Source: CAYVUM01 sp964619055 (GTDB lineage: Bacteria > Pseudomonadota > Alphaproteobacteria > Rhodospirillales > Defluviicoccaceae). Taken from it: DNA of 37,433 nt. The notes beneath the pieces are model-generated. The model searched no databases and was not told where the DNA came from. It saw nothing but the letters and a program-made list of their open reading frames with translations. Where the stretch lies: the NCBI GenBank assembly GCA_964619055.1, contig CAZUDB010000034.1:1-37433 (forward strand). Direction: 5' to 3'. Both the position numbers and the translations under genes were made by a program. Positions 23,159 to 30,488 of the stretch are shown piece by piece; the first letter of the stretch is position 1; each line of letters begins with the position of its first letter.

Positions 23159-23587
23159 ATGAGCACACATCGCGAAACCCGCACGGTCCATGTTCCACGC
23201 GCGCATCTTTATGCAATCGTCGCGTCGGTGGAGGACTATCCAAAGTTCTTGCCAATGTGGCGCTCGGTCAACCGAACGTCCGAGGATGCGAACAGTTACA
23301 TCACTGACCAAGAAGTCGCTCTTGGTCCTTTGCACCAACGCTTTCTGACCAAGACGTGGTTGCAACCGCCGGACTTGATTGAAATTACCTCCGACGACGC
23401 CGTGTTTCGGCGCTTTCTCATTCGTTGGCGATTCGTCGATGCCGGTCCGACGACACGGGTAACGGTTGACCTGGAATGGGCGATGCGCTCGCGAGCGCTT
23501 CAGCGCGCCATCGATCTGGCCCTGCCTTACACGGCGCGAGTTATGGTGCGATCGTTCGAAAAGCGGGCACTTGAGGGCGCGGAGTAA
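23159..23587 (+). CDS. COQ10/RatA-type START-domain protein
   Basis: A 142-residue single-domain SRPBCC (START-like) protein. Landmarks are VPRAHLYAIVASVEDYPKFLPMWRS at the N-terminus, the beta-rich middle ending in IRWRFVDAGPTTRVTVDLEW, and a long C-terminal helix with RVMVRSFEKRA. Members of this group bind ubiquinone (COQ10) or are called RatA. In alphaproteobacteria a role in quinone handling and respiration is the better guess. It starts 62 nt after the asparagine-synthetase-like gene, and its ribosome-binding site is partly inside a hairpin. Confidence 0.82.
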   Translation: MSTHRETRTVHVPRAHLYAIVASVEDYPKFLPMWRSVNRTSEDANSYITDQEVALGPLHQRFLTKTWLQPPDLIEITSDDAVFRRFLIRWRFVDAGPTTRVTVDLEWAMRSRALQRAIDLALPYTARVMVRSFEKRALEGAE

Positions 23588-23601
23588 GGAGCAACTTCCG
23601 C

Positions 23602-24099
23602 TTACCACCCCTCGCTGCCCGGCTCACCCTTGAAGGGACCGGCGAGGTCGGAGGTAATCCAACCACCGTAGAAGCGGCCAGGCTGCGGTGTGATCTGCTC
23701 GCCATCGACAAAGCAGGCGTCCATGAGCGGTGCATAGAATGCAAAATGATCAATGATGGTCGCGAAAGCCGGCGACGGGTCGGGATAGCACCACGTGGCG
23801 CGCGGCGCACTTCGATCGCCAATCACGATATCATAATAGGCTGCGGCCCCTTTCCACTCGCAGAGTGACGTGCCGCCAGCGGTCACCAGGAGATCAGTGC
23901 GGATGTCTTCGCGGAGCACGTAATAGGTGGGTGGGTGACTTGTCTCCAGCACACGCTTGGCGCGCACGCTGTCAGCGATCGTGACACCTGCAAACACAAC
24001 GCGGATGCGCCGCGGCGTGTCTTCCAGACGCGGTGGGCGCGGATAATCCCACACGGATTCCTGCCCTGCGCCCGCGGGTGCCGGTTTTGGTCTTAACAT
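23602..24099 (-). CDS. DUF427 family protein
   Basis: A 165-residue cytoplasmic protein of the DUF427 family (compact beta-barrel, function unknown). Recognisable features are the family core IRVVFAGVTIADSVRAKRVLETSHPPTYYV, the CEWKG motif, and YPDPSPAFATIIDHFAFYAPLMDACFVDGE. It is rather longer than single-domain members at both ends, with an N-terminal SVWDYPRPPRLEDT segment seen in one subgroup. It lies 51 nt downstream of the DsbA-like gene on the same strand and converges with the COQ10-like gene, with only 14 nt between the stops. Confidence 0.88.
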   Translation of the reverse strand: MLRPKPAPAGAGQESVWDYPRPPRLEDTPRRIRVVFAGVTIADSVRAKRVLETSHPPTYYVLREDIRTDLLVTAGGTSLCEWKGAAAYYDIVIGDRSAPRATWCYPDPSPAFATIIDHFAFYAPLMDACFVDGEQITPQPGRFYGGWITSDLAGPFKGEPGSEGW

Positions 24100-24150
24100 C
24101 CAGGGTTTGGTTCCGTCTTCAGTATCGGCTGTTTCACAAGGCCGAAGCTG

Positions 24151-24924
24151 TCAGCCGCTACGCGCCTCGGAGATTAGTTCGCGCAAGGCGTCGGCGTCGA
24201 CGGCGCCGGGGATCAGCCGGTCACCGATCACAAAGGCTGGCGTCCCACGCAGATTGAGACGCGCGGCGAGCTGGCGAGTGTCCTCGATCGCCTGATCGAC
24301 GGTTTCATCCGCCATCCCTTGCTCAATCACGCGACGATCAAGGCCCATGTCTTCGGCGATCTTGAGAATGCGCGCATCGCTCAACGCACCGCGTGACAGG
24401 ATCAGAGCACCGTGGAAGTCGAAGTACTTTTCAGGATAGTGATTCCAGACCGCAAGCGACGCGCGGGTCGCCGTCACGGAGCTTGGGCCCAAGATCGGCA
24501 GTTCCTTCAGCACGTAACGGATATTGCCATCGGACTCGACCAAATCACGCACGGCGGGAAACACTTGCTTGCAGTAGCCGCAATTGTAATCAAAAAATTC
24601 AACGACCGTAACATCTCCATCGAGATTACCGACAACCGGTGTGGCCGGGTCCTGTTCGAGTTCCGCTCGCGAATCGACCAAAGCAAGCTCTGCTTGGCGC
24701 TGTTGTTCGTTCGCTGCCCGCTCTTGATGCTCCCGCACCGACTGCATGATAAGTTCCGGGTTGTCCCGAATGACCTCGCGGACCAGGGTCTCGATCGCCT
24801 GCTTCTCCTGCTCGGTGAACGTTGTCTCTGCCGTCGCCGCTGGCATGGCTACGCCGACTGCCGCCATGAGAAGCATTGCTCCCGTCAGGCGCAGCGGAAG
24901 GGCGTTCGCAAATGCATGTTTCAT
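24151..24924 (-). CDS. DsbA-family thiol oxidoreductase (periplasmic)
   Basis: A 257-residue secreted thioredoxin-fold protein with a signal peptide ending near PAATAET. An N-terminal helical extension (TEQEKQAIETLVREVIRDNP and following) precedes the thioredoxin core, as in Com1/BdbD-like proteins. The active site is NCGYCKQ (CxxC), and the cis-Pro loop is RGTPAFVIGD. It would form or shuffle disulfides in the periplasm. The ATG at 24924 has GGAGG at nine nt and gives a good signal peptide; a longer frame to 25047 is rejected. It sits between an M48 protease gene and a DUF427 gene, all leftward. Confidence 0.93.
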   Translation of the reverse strand: MKHAFANALPLRLTGAMLLMAAVGVAMPAATAETTFTEQEKQAIETLVREVIRDNPELIMQSVREHQERAANEQQRQAELALVDSRAELEQDPATPVVGNLDGDVTVVEFFDYNCGYCKQVFPAVRDLVESDGNIRYVLKELPILGPSSVTATRASLAVWNHYPEKYFDFHGALILSRGALSDARILKIAEDMGLDRRVIEQGMADETVDQAIEDTRQLAARLNLRGTPAFVIGDRLIPGAVDADALRELISEARSG

Positions 24925-25067
24925 CGGGCTGACCTCCACCTGTGCGCCGACTCGGTAGCCGCATGATGGGGATAGCGATGCCCAAGGACAAGTCTGCCAC
25001 CCCGTTATGTCGCAGCCGTTCACAGGGGTGTGACGGCCGTCGGTCACGCGGCACTCGCTGGAACCGC

Positions 25068-26414
25068 TTACTTTTCCAACTGGCGGGTGGCTTCGATTTG
25101 GATGTCGCGTGCTTTCAAACGCTCGGAACCGCCGGACGGCAGCGTATCCAGCGCCCGCGTGGCGTGGTACGTCGCTTCATCCCAGTGCCGGCGCAGACTT
25201 GCTTCTTCGGCCAAGGCCCAACTGCTACGGCCGGCGTCGCCGGACCGCCCGTACGCGATGGCCAATTGCCGCCAAGCGAAGGCATTGTCCGGTTCGCGGG
25301 CCAGGCCGGCGCGAAAATTGGTGATGGCGGGCTTGAGGAAGCGGCTGTCCTCCAAGGCCAATTGGACACGCCCCAGAGCGAGCCTCAGCTGGGGCTCGTT
25401 GGGTGCCGAACGGACGGCCGCCTCATACGAAGCCAACGCCTCCAGCGGGCGACCCTGCTCAAACAGGATTTGCCCCTTGAGTTCGTTAAAAAATGGATCG
25501 CGCGGCTGTTCAGCGAGCAGGCTGTCGATTTCTGCAATCGCGTCGGCCGTCCGGTTTTCGCGATGGAACGCCACGGACCGGGCGTAACGCGCCGCGACGG
25601 ATGAATCGTTCGCTGGGTAGACTCGATACACCACACTCGGGTAGGACAGAAAGCCGAACAGTTTTGCCTTCATCCGTTCGAACGCCCTCACGGTTGCCGA
25701 CCGGTCCTCCACGTCCGAGTATCGTGACCGCGCCACATGGGCTTCGATGGCCTGAATACGATCCTGGCTCAAGGGATGGGTCCGCAAATATGGATCCTGG
25801 CGACCGACCGCCAGCAATTCCTGGTCTTCGAGGGTATGGAAGAACTGGAGCAGACCTTTGGCCGACTGACCTGTTGCGTCGAGGAGGCGAAGTGCCGCCG
25901 CGTCGGCCGCACCCTCCTGGGTCCTGGAGTATCGGAGGAGATTTCGGTTGGCGACGTCCTGGCCCGCGATGACGGCGGCTGAACCGATCTCAGGACTTCC
26001 GGTCGCGAGACCGGCCGCGAGGCCAAGGACAAGGGCGAGAATGCTCTCCGCCGTTGCGTTACGCATGGCATCTTGAACGCGCGCCAAGTGGGCTCCTTGA
26101 ATATGACCGATTTCGTGTGCGATCACACCGATCACTTGGTTGGGGGAGGTGGCCTTCAAAATCAGGCCGGTATTTAGAAACAGCCGTTGCCCGCCCGCGA
26201 CGAAGGCGTTGATCCCGTTGTCGTTGACAATGTAGATCTCGACCGCAGCCGGGTCCAAGCCCGCGGCTCGAAACAGTGGATTGGAAAACGCGCGCAGCGT
26301 TGCTTCGATCTCCGCATCGCGAATCAAGGACGGTTGGGCCTGGACACGGCAGGCCATCGTCAGCATCACTGTGACAATCAACAAAACGACCGATCGCAAC
26401 ATGGCCTTGTGCAC
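25068..26414 (-). CDS. M48 metalloprotease with TPR domain (BepA-like)
   Basis: A 448-residue exported zinc metalloprotease. The signal peptide runs to about RVQAQ. The catalytic motif HEIGH is at residues 100-104 and the third zinc ligand is the Glu of TQEGAAD (about 167). A hydrophobic stretch ILALVLGLAAGLA follows the first helix. The C-terminal half (about 270-440) holds TPR repeats such as YARSVAFHRENRTADAIAEI and LKGQILFEQGRPLEALASYEA. Homologues such as BepA/YfgC act in outer-membrane protein and LPS-assembly quality control. The start is a GTG at 26414 or an ATG at 26402. It is divergent from, and slightly overlaps, the gamma-glutamyltransferase-like gene. Confidence 0.93.
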   Translation of the reverse strand: MHKAMLRSVVLLIVTVMLTMACRVQAQPSLIRDAEIEATLRAFSNPLFRAAGLDPAAVEIYIVNDNGINAFVAGGQRLFLNTGLILKATSPNQVIGVIAHEIGHIQGAHLARVQDAMRNATAESILALVLGLAAGLATGSPEIGSAAVIAGQDVANRNLLRYSRTQEGAADAAALRLLDATGQSAKGLLQFFHTLEDQELLAVGRQDPYLRTHPLSQDRIQAIEAHVARSRYSDVEDRSATVRAFERMKAKLFGFLSYPSVVYRVYPANDSSVAARYARSVAFHRENRTADAIAEIDSLLAEQPRDPFFNELKGQILFEQGRPLEALASYEAAVRSAPNEPQLRLALGRVQLALEDSRFLKPAITNFRAGLAREPDNAFAWRQLAIAYGRSGDAGRSSWALAEEASLRRHWDEATYHATRALDTLPSGGSERLKARDIQIEATRQLEK

Positions 26415-28008
26415 GCCGGACTGTCCTTTCGATCAAAACCCCTGTCAGACTAGGGTTCGTACCCCGAAGCGTCAAACCACGTGGGTGGGAGCGGGACTTC
26501 TTGCAATGGCTCTGCTGCTCACCGGGTGTGCCGATGACGAACGGCCGCTGGGAACGGTGGGATTTGTGGAGGGCTTCTTTGGCGCTGTCGCGGCGGATGA
26601 TCCCCGCGCCGTCGTCATTGGCCGCGATGTTCTGAGCGCCGGCGGAACCGCGGCGGACGCGGTGACGGCGATGTACTTCACCGCAGCGGTCACGCTGCCC
26701 TCGGCGGCAAGCCTGGGCGGCGGGGGTGTCTGCCTCGCCTTCGATCCGGAAACCGGCCAGGTCGAAGCCATTGATTTTCTCGCGCGTGCTCCGGTCGGCC
26801 AGCCCTCCGACGCAAGCCGGCCGGCGGCTGTTCCCGGCAATGTGCGCGGATTCTTCGCCCTGCACGCCGGATTTGGGAGACTGCGTTGGGAGCAGCTCCT
26901 GGCGCCGGCGGAGAACATCGCCCGATTTGGCACCCGCGTTTCCCGGGCGCTCACCCGCGATCTGGCGCTGGTTGACCGCGCCCTGATGGCCGCGCCCGAA
27001 GTTCGCGCCATATTTGCCGTGCCGGTGGGTGGATCGTCTGACACCGGCGCGAACCTACGCCTGGTCCGCGAGGGTGATGCCTTGGAGCAGGTTGAGCTTT
27101 CCACGGTCATTGCGCGGGTTCGCACCGAAGGTGCCGGTGCGTTCTACTCGGGCAGCTTGCCTCAACAGTTTGCCGAAGCGGCGACGGCCGTCGGTGGCGG
27201 CCTGACGGCCAGTGATCTTCGGTCCTTTCGTCCGCGACGGGTCAACACGGTGCGTGTGCTTTATGGCGATGACACGGTTCATTTCGCGCCGCCGCCCCTG
27301 GTCGGCGGTGAGGTTGGGGCAGCCATGTGGCGAAACACGGTGGAAGACGTTGGCATCGGTGGCCCTGGTATCGATCGTACGGCCCGTCTTGCGGACGCCG
27401 CCGGCCTTGCCCTGCGGGATCGGAGCCGGTGGACCAGGACGGGGGAGAGCGGTGCGACCGCAGACTCGGGCCTCGCCGCCGAAAACCCGTCGGCCGCCAG
27501 CTTCGTAGCCGTCGATCGCGATGGCGGTGCAGTCGCTTGCGTGGTGACATTAAACGCGGTGTTCGGCACGGGCCGAATCGCCGACGGCACCGGGGTCGTG
27601 CTGGCGGCGGCACCGGGGCCGGGCGGTCGCGGCGCCGAAACACTGAGCCCCATGCTGGTCGTTAACGAAGTCGTGGGCGAGGTCTACTTTGCGGGCAGTG
27701 CCGCTGGAGGGGTGCCGGCCTCAGTGGCACTGACGGGCGTGGCGCTCCGCGTTCTGGATGGCGGGGAGCCCCTTTCGTCCGCGGTGCTTGCCCCCCGGGC
27801 GATTTCCATCAGCCCAGCCCGAGCGATCGGCGAGCCCGGCGACGCGATCATGACGGCATTTGCCGGCCGTAACCTGCGGCTCGCCCTGACACCGCGCCTG
27901 GGCTATGTGGCAGCCATTGCTTGCCCGGAAGGCTTGCCGGTGAAACCCGAGAGCTGTGCGGCCTCGGCCGATCCTCGCGGCAATGGCTTGGCTGCGCCCT
28001 TTGAGTAA
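26401..28008 (+). CDS. Gamma-glutamyltransferase-like lipoprotein with degenerate active site
   Basis: About 535 residues. A lipobox LLLTGC follows a basic, hydrophobic signal region, so the protein is probably a lipoprotein. The body matches the gamma-glutamyltransferase fold: GRDVLSAGGTAADAVTAMYF, SLGGGGVCLAFDPETG and CVVTLNAVFGTGRI. In active enzymes a TTH-type motif supplies the nucleophilic Thr just before the VVD segment. Here that stretch reads NPSAASFVAVD, with Ala at both Thr positions. The Arg of DFRE is also changed (DFLA), and the late GSPGG motif is GSAAGG. Self-cleavage and transferase activity are therefore doubtful. The true start is uncertain. ATG 26401 is the best candidate for retaining a basic n-region but has no clear ribosome-binding site. 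Confidence 0.75.
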   Translation: MALCTPDCPFDQNPCQTRVRTPKRQTTWVGAGLLAMALLLTGCADDERPLGTVGFVEGFFGAVAADDPRAVVIGRDVLSAGGTAADAVTAMYFTAAVTLPSAASLGGGGVCLAFDPETGQVEAIDFLARAPVGQPSDASRPAAVPGNVRGFFALHAGFGRLRWEQLLAPAENIARFGTRVSRALTRDLALVDRALMAAPEVRAIFAVPVGGSSDTGANLRLVREGDALEQVELSTVIARVRTEGAGAFYSGSLPQQFAEAATAVGGGLTASDLRSFRPRRVNTVRVLYGDDTVHFAPPPLVGGEVGAAMWRNTVEDVGIGGPGIDRTARLADAAGLALRDRSRWTRTGESGATADSGLAAENPSAASFVAVDRDGGAVACVVTLNAVFGTGRIADGTGVVLAAAPGPGGRGAETLSPMLVVNEVVGEVYFAGSAAGGVPASVALTGVALRVLDGGEPLSSAVLAPRAISISPARAIGEPGDAIMTAFAGRNLRLALTPRLGYVAAIACPEGLPVKPESCAASADPRGNGLAAPFE

Positions 28009-28077
28009 CAAGCGCGACCCGCAGCGCGGGGCCAAGCGCGGAGAGGGCTGCGGTTCTGCAAACCCGAGGAGCCGGAG

Positions 28078-29220
28078 ATGGTCCTGAAAGTCGCCGAACG
28101 GGGCGCGATCGATCCCTTTATCGTGATGGACGTGATGCGGGCCGCCAACGAGCGGGTTGCGACCGGTGCGAATGTCCTTCACTTGGAGGTGGGCCAGCCG
28201 GCGACCCCGGCGCCAAGGGGTGTGCTGGCGGCAGCCAAGGCCGCACTCGACGGGGATCGGCTCGGCTACACCGACGCCCTCGGCCTGGCCGCGCTACGCC
28301 AGCGCATCGCCGACAGTTATCATGAGATTTACGGCCTGTCCGTGGACCCGGCGCGTGTCGTGGTCACCACCGGCTCGTCCGGTGCCTTTGTGCTGGCCTT
28401 CATCGCCGCCTTCGAAGCCGGCGATCGGGTGGCGCTGGCGAGCCCCGGTTATCCCGCGTATCGCAACATTCTGCGCGCCCTTGGAGTGGAAGTGGTCAAT
28501 CTGGAGCTGGAGGCCGCATCAGGCTTTCAACCAACCTTGGCGGACCTGGATGCGGTGGCGGAGCCACTTGACGGCCTGATCGTGGCGAGCCCAGCCAATC
28601 CCACGGGCACAATGCTGAGCCCGGCAGCTCTCGCCGAACTGGCCGTGGGCTGCGAAGCCCGCGGCATCCGCCTAATCTCCGATGAGATCTATCACGGCAT
28701 TACATTTGGCGAGCGCGCGACCTCGGCGCTTGCCAGCTCCGAGCGCTCGATCGTGATCAACAGCTTTTCCAAGTATTACTCCATGACCGGGTGGCGCTTG
28801 GGCTGGATGGTTGTGCCGCCCGACCTGTCGCGCGCCGTCGAGTGTCTGGCGCAAAACCTCTACATCTCGCCGCCTGCCCTGTCCCAGCGGGCCGCCATCG
28901 CCGCCTTCGACTGCCGGGAGGAACTAGACGGCCATGTGGTCCGCTATGCCCGGAACCGGACCGTGTTGATGGAGCGGTTACCGAAGGCCGGCTTCGGTAC
29001 GCTGGCACCCGCCGACGGTGCGTTTTACCTATACGCCGACGTCTCGAAAATGACGAACGACAGCCTGTCGTTTTGCCGGCGAATGCTGGCGGAAATCAAT
29101 GTGGCGGCCACACCGGGGGTGGACTTCGATCCCGGCCGCGGGAGCCGTTGGATACGCTTTTCCTTTGCGGGGTCCACGGAGGACATGGCGGCCGCAGCAG
29201 AGCGTCTGATCGCCTGGTAA
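28078..29220 (+). CDS. Class I/II pyridoxal-phosphate aminotransferase
   Basis: A 380-residue fold-type I aminotransferase. Motifs in order: GQPATPAPRGVLAAAK, a TTGSSGAFVLAF cofactor loop, NPTGTMLSP, SDEIYHGI, and the PLP-lysine segment NSFSKYYSMTGWRLGWMVVP, with the substrate Arg in SRWIRFSFAG. It resembles aspartate/alanine-type enzymes of proteobacteria; the exact amino acid specificity cannot be read. The ATG at 28078 follows GAGGAG. It is 69 nt downstream of the gamma-glutamyltransferase-like gene and probably co-transcribed. A loose GGTGACG/CGTCACC hairpin (29228-29256) follows the stop. Confidence 0.92.
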   Translation: MVLKVAERGAIDPFIVMDVMRAANERVATGANVLHLEVGQPATPAPRGVLAAAKAALDGDRLGYTDALGLAALRQRIADSYHEIYGLSVDPARVVVTTGSSGAFVLAFIAAFEAGDRVALASPGYPAYRNILRALGVEVVNLELEAASGFQPTLADLDAVAEPLDGLIVASPANPTGTMLSPAALAELAVGCEARGIRLISDEIYHGITFGERATSALASSERSIVINSFSKYYSMTGWRLGWMVVPPDLSRAVECLAQNLYISPPALSQRAAIAAFDCREELDGHVVRYARNRTVLMERLPKAGFGTLAPADGAFYLYADVSKMTNDSLSFCRRMLAEINVAATPGVDFDPGRGSRWIRFSFAGSTEDMAAAAERLIAW

Positions 29221-29342
29221 GATGCCGGGTGACGCGATGGCGAGACGGCCGTCACCGAAACGGATTGATTTGTTGCCCGTCGTTTTGGTAACGCCCGAAA
29301 ATATCTTTTTGAAAACAGATTGTTGAGACGGAATTTATAAAG

Positions 29343-29376
29343 ATTCTAAAGTGTTTCACGTGAAACACTTTAGAAT
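29343..29376. other. parS centromere-like site within a 34-bp perfect palindrome
   Basis: TGTTTCACGTGAAACA at 29352-29367 matches the bacterial ParB-binding consensus TGTTNCACGTGAAACA at every position. The palindrome continues perfectly for nine more bases on each side (17-bp arms). ParB bound here would nucleate the partition complex. Chromosomal parS sites usually lie near the replication origin, so this window may be origin-proximal. As RNA the same sequence could fold into a hairpin after the aminotransferase gene. Confidence 0.85.
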
Positions 29377-29430
29377 GACAATAAACAACGGCGTAGACCT
29401 TTGAAAAAGAGGGCTTTTTCGATATCCATA

Positions 29431-29444
29431 GACCGTTAACGGTC
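29431..29444. repeat. 14-bp perfect palindrome GACCGTTAACGGTC
   Basis: A perfect palindrome with no spacer, followed by ATTTTTCCC. The lack of a loop argues for a protein-binding site; the T-run allows a weak terminator. It is 54 bp past the parS palindrome. Confidence 0.4.
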
Positions 29445-29764
29445 ATTTTTCCCAATCAACTCGTCACCGCAGCGGCTGGCCCCCTTCCCTTTTGCGGTTC
29501 AGGGGTTAAGCGGCTGTTTGCCGCCCGCACCGGTGTCGCGTCGCGTTTGTTGTTCCGCACATAAAATCGCTCGAAATCCGGACTAACAACGGGGTGAGGA
29601 CCATGAGACAAGTTAGAGCCCACCTCCGCCTACCCCCTACGAGGCCAGACCGGTGCGGTTTCGGCTTTACAATTTGTTGGAAAATCACCCAAACTCAAGA
29701 CGGGATGGCATAGGCGTATAACGCGGGCGATCAAAAAGGCCTGCGGAACAAGCGGGAGGTTGTG

Positions 29765-30418
29765 ATGTCAAACATCGCCGGCAAGGCGTACGCCATGAAT
29801 GTGGTGACGCCATCTCGACCAGCCTTAACAATTGTCAACCGCTTTTTGTTCATGATTTCCCGCAGTCTTCCGGCCACTCTCGGCGGACTTCTAGGCTTGT
29901 CACTGATTCACTTTGCTCGTTGGGCGATTATCAAGCGCGATCAATGGCCTAACTTGGGGCAAGGACCACAGAATCTTAAAAATGACTATGTCCTGTTTTG
30001 CTCAAACTTTAATGGAACTTGGGATCAGTACATCGATGCATTCTCTGATGGCATTCCCAATGGCCTGAATCTGTTTTGGTTTTCGGCTATCAAGTACCCG
30101 CTATCGATCCCGATCACACCTTTTAAAAACTATATCAGCCACAACCAGATTTCGTCTGACTATTACTATAACGCGACACCCGGGTCGGCACAGCGCGACA
30201 TCAAGGCGGCCATCAAGGTTCGCGCAGAAGTGGTCGCGCTCGCCGAAAAACACAAAACAGAAGATCCAGAGGCCTTCCGACAAAGCTACATCGCTGCTCT
30301 CGGACGCGTTCAAGGCTGCCTCGGGGATGCCGGGATTGCCCCATCCGCCAGTCTCGACACGGAGAATGCCGATCTTAACCGCCGCCGCTACATCGTCGAT
30401 GAGGCGCTGGTGGCCTGA
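29765..30418 (+). CDS. Membrane-associated accessory protein of the peroxidase/P450 cluster, paralogue 1
   Basis: A 217-residue protein, family not named. It has a hydrophobic segment near the N-terminus (ISRSLPATLGGLLGLSLIHF), then HFARWAIIKRDQWPNLG, the hydrophobic strand YVLFCSNFNGTWDQYIDAFS, and FKNYISHNQISSDYYYNATP followed by charged helices. These segments parallel HFCRFVVIDD, AYLLFAAEIDAVTQDG and FAAYLARCQIETTMPFHDYW in the next protein, so the two look like diverged paralogues. The N-terminal half uses noticeably more A/T than its neighbours. The ATG at 29765 has GGGAGG at five nt; a GTG at 29762 is adjacent. It is the first gene of the four-gene cluster. Function unknown. Confidence 0.7.
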   Translation: MSNIAGKAYAMNVVTPSRPALTIVNRFLFMISRSLPATLGGLLGLSLIHFARWAIIKRDQWPNLGQGPQNLKNDYVLFCSNFNGTWDQYIDAFSDGIPNGLNLFWFSAIKYPLSIPITPFKNYISHNQISSDYYYNATPGSAQRDIKAAIKVRAEVVALAEKHKTEDPEAFRQSYIAALGRVQGCLGDAGIAPSASLDTENADLNRRRYIVDEALVA

Positions 30419-30488
30419 ATCCTGAGGACCAGCACCGCGCTAGGCCCTCTGCCCCACTTATCCAGGCGCGCCGATTGGAGCTAAGCCC

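Larger units (their letters stand above)
29221..29764. other. Gene-free, AT-richer region with parS
   Basis: A 544-bp gap with no credible ORF. It contains a parS-bearing 34-bp palindrome (29343-29376), a GAAAAAG/CTTTTTC hairpin (29403-29420), a 14-bp palindrome (29431-29444), and a distal GC-richer part leading to the Shine-Dalgarno of the next gene. The first half is clearly more AT-rich than the flanking genes. A promoter for the 29765-34591 cluster is expected in the second half, but no clear boxes were seen. Confidence 0.6.
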
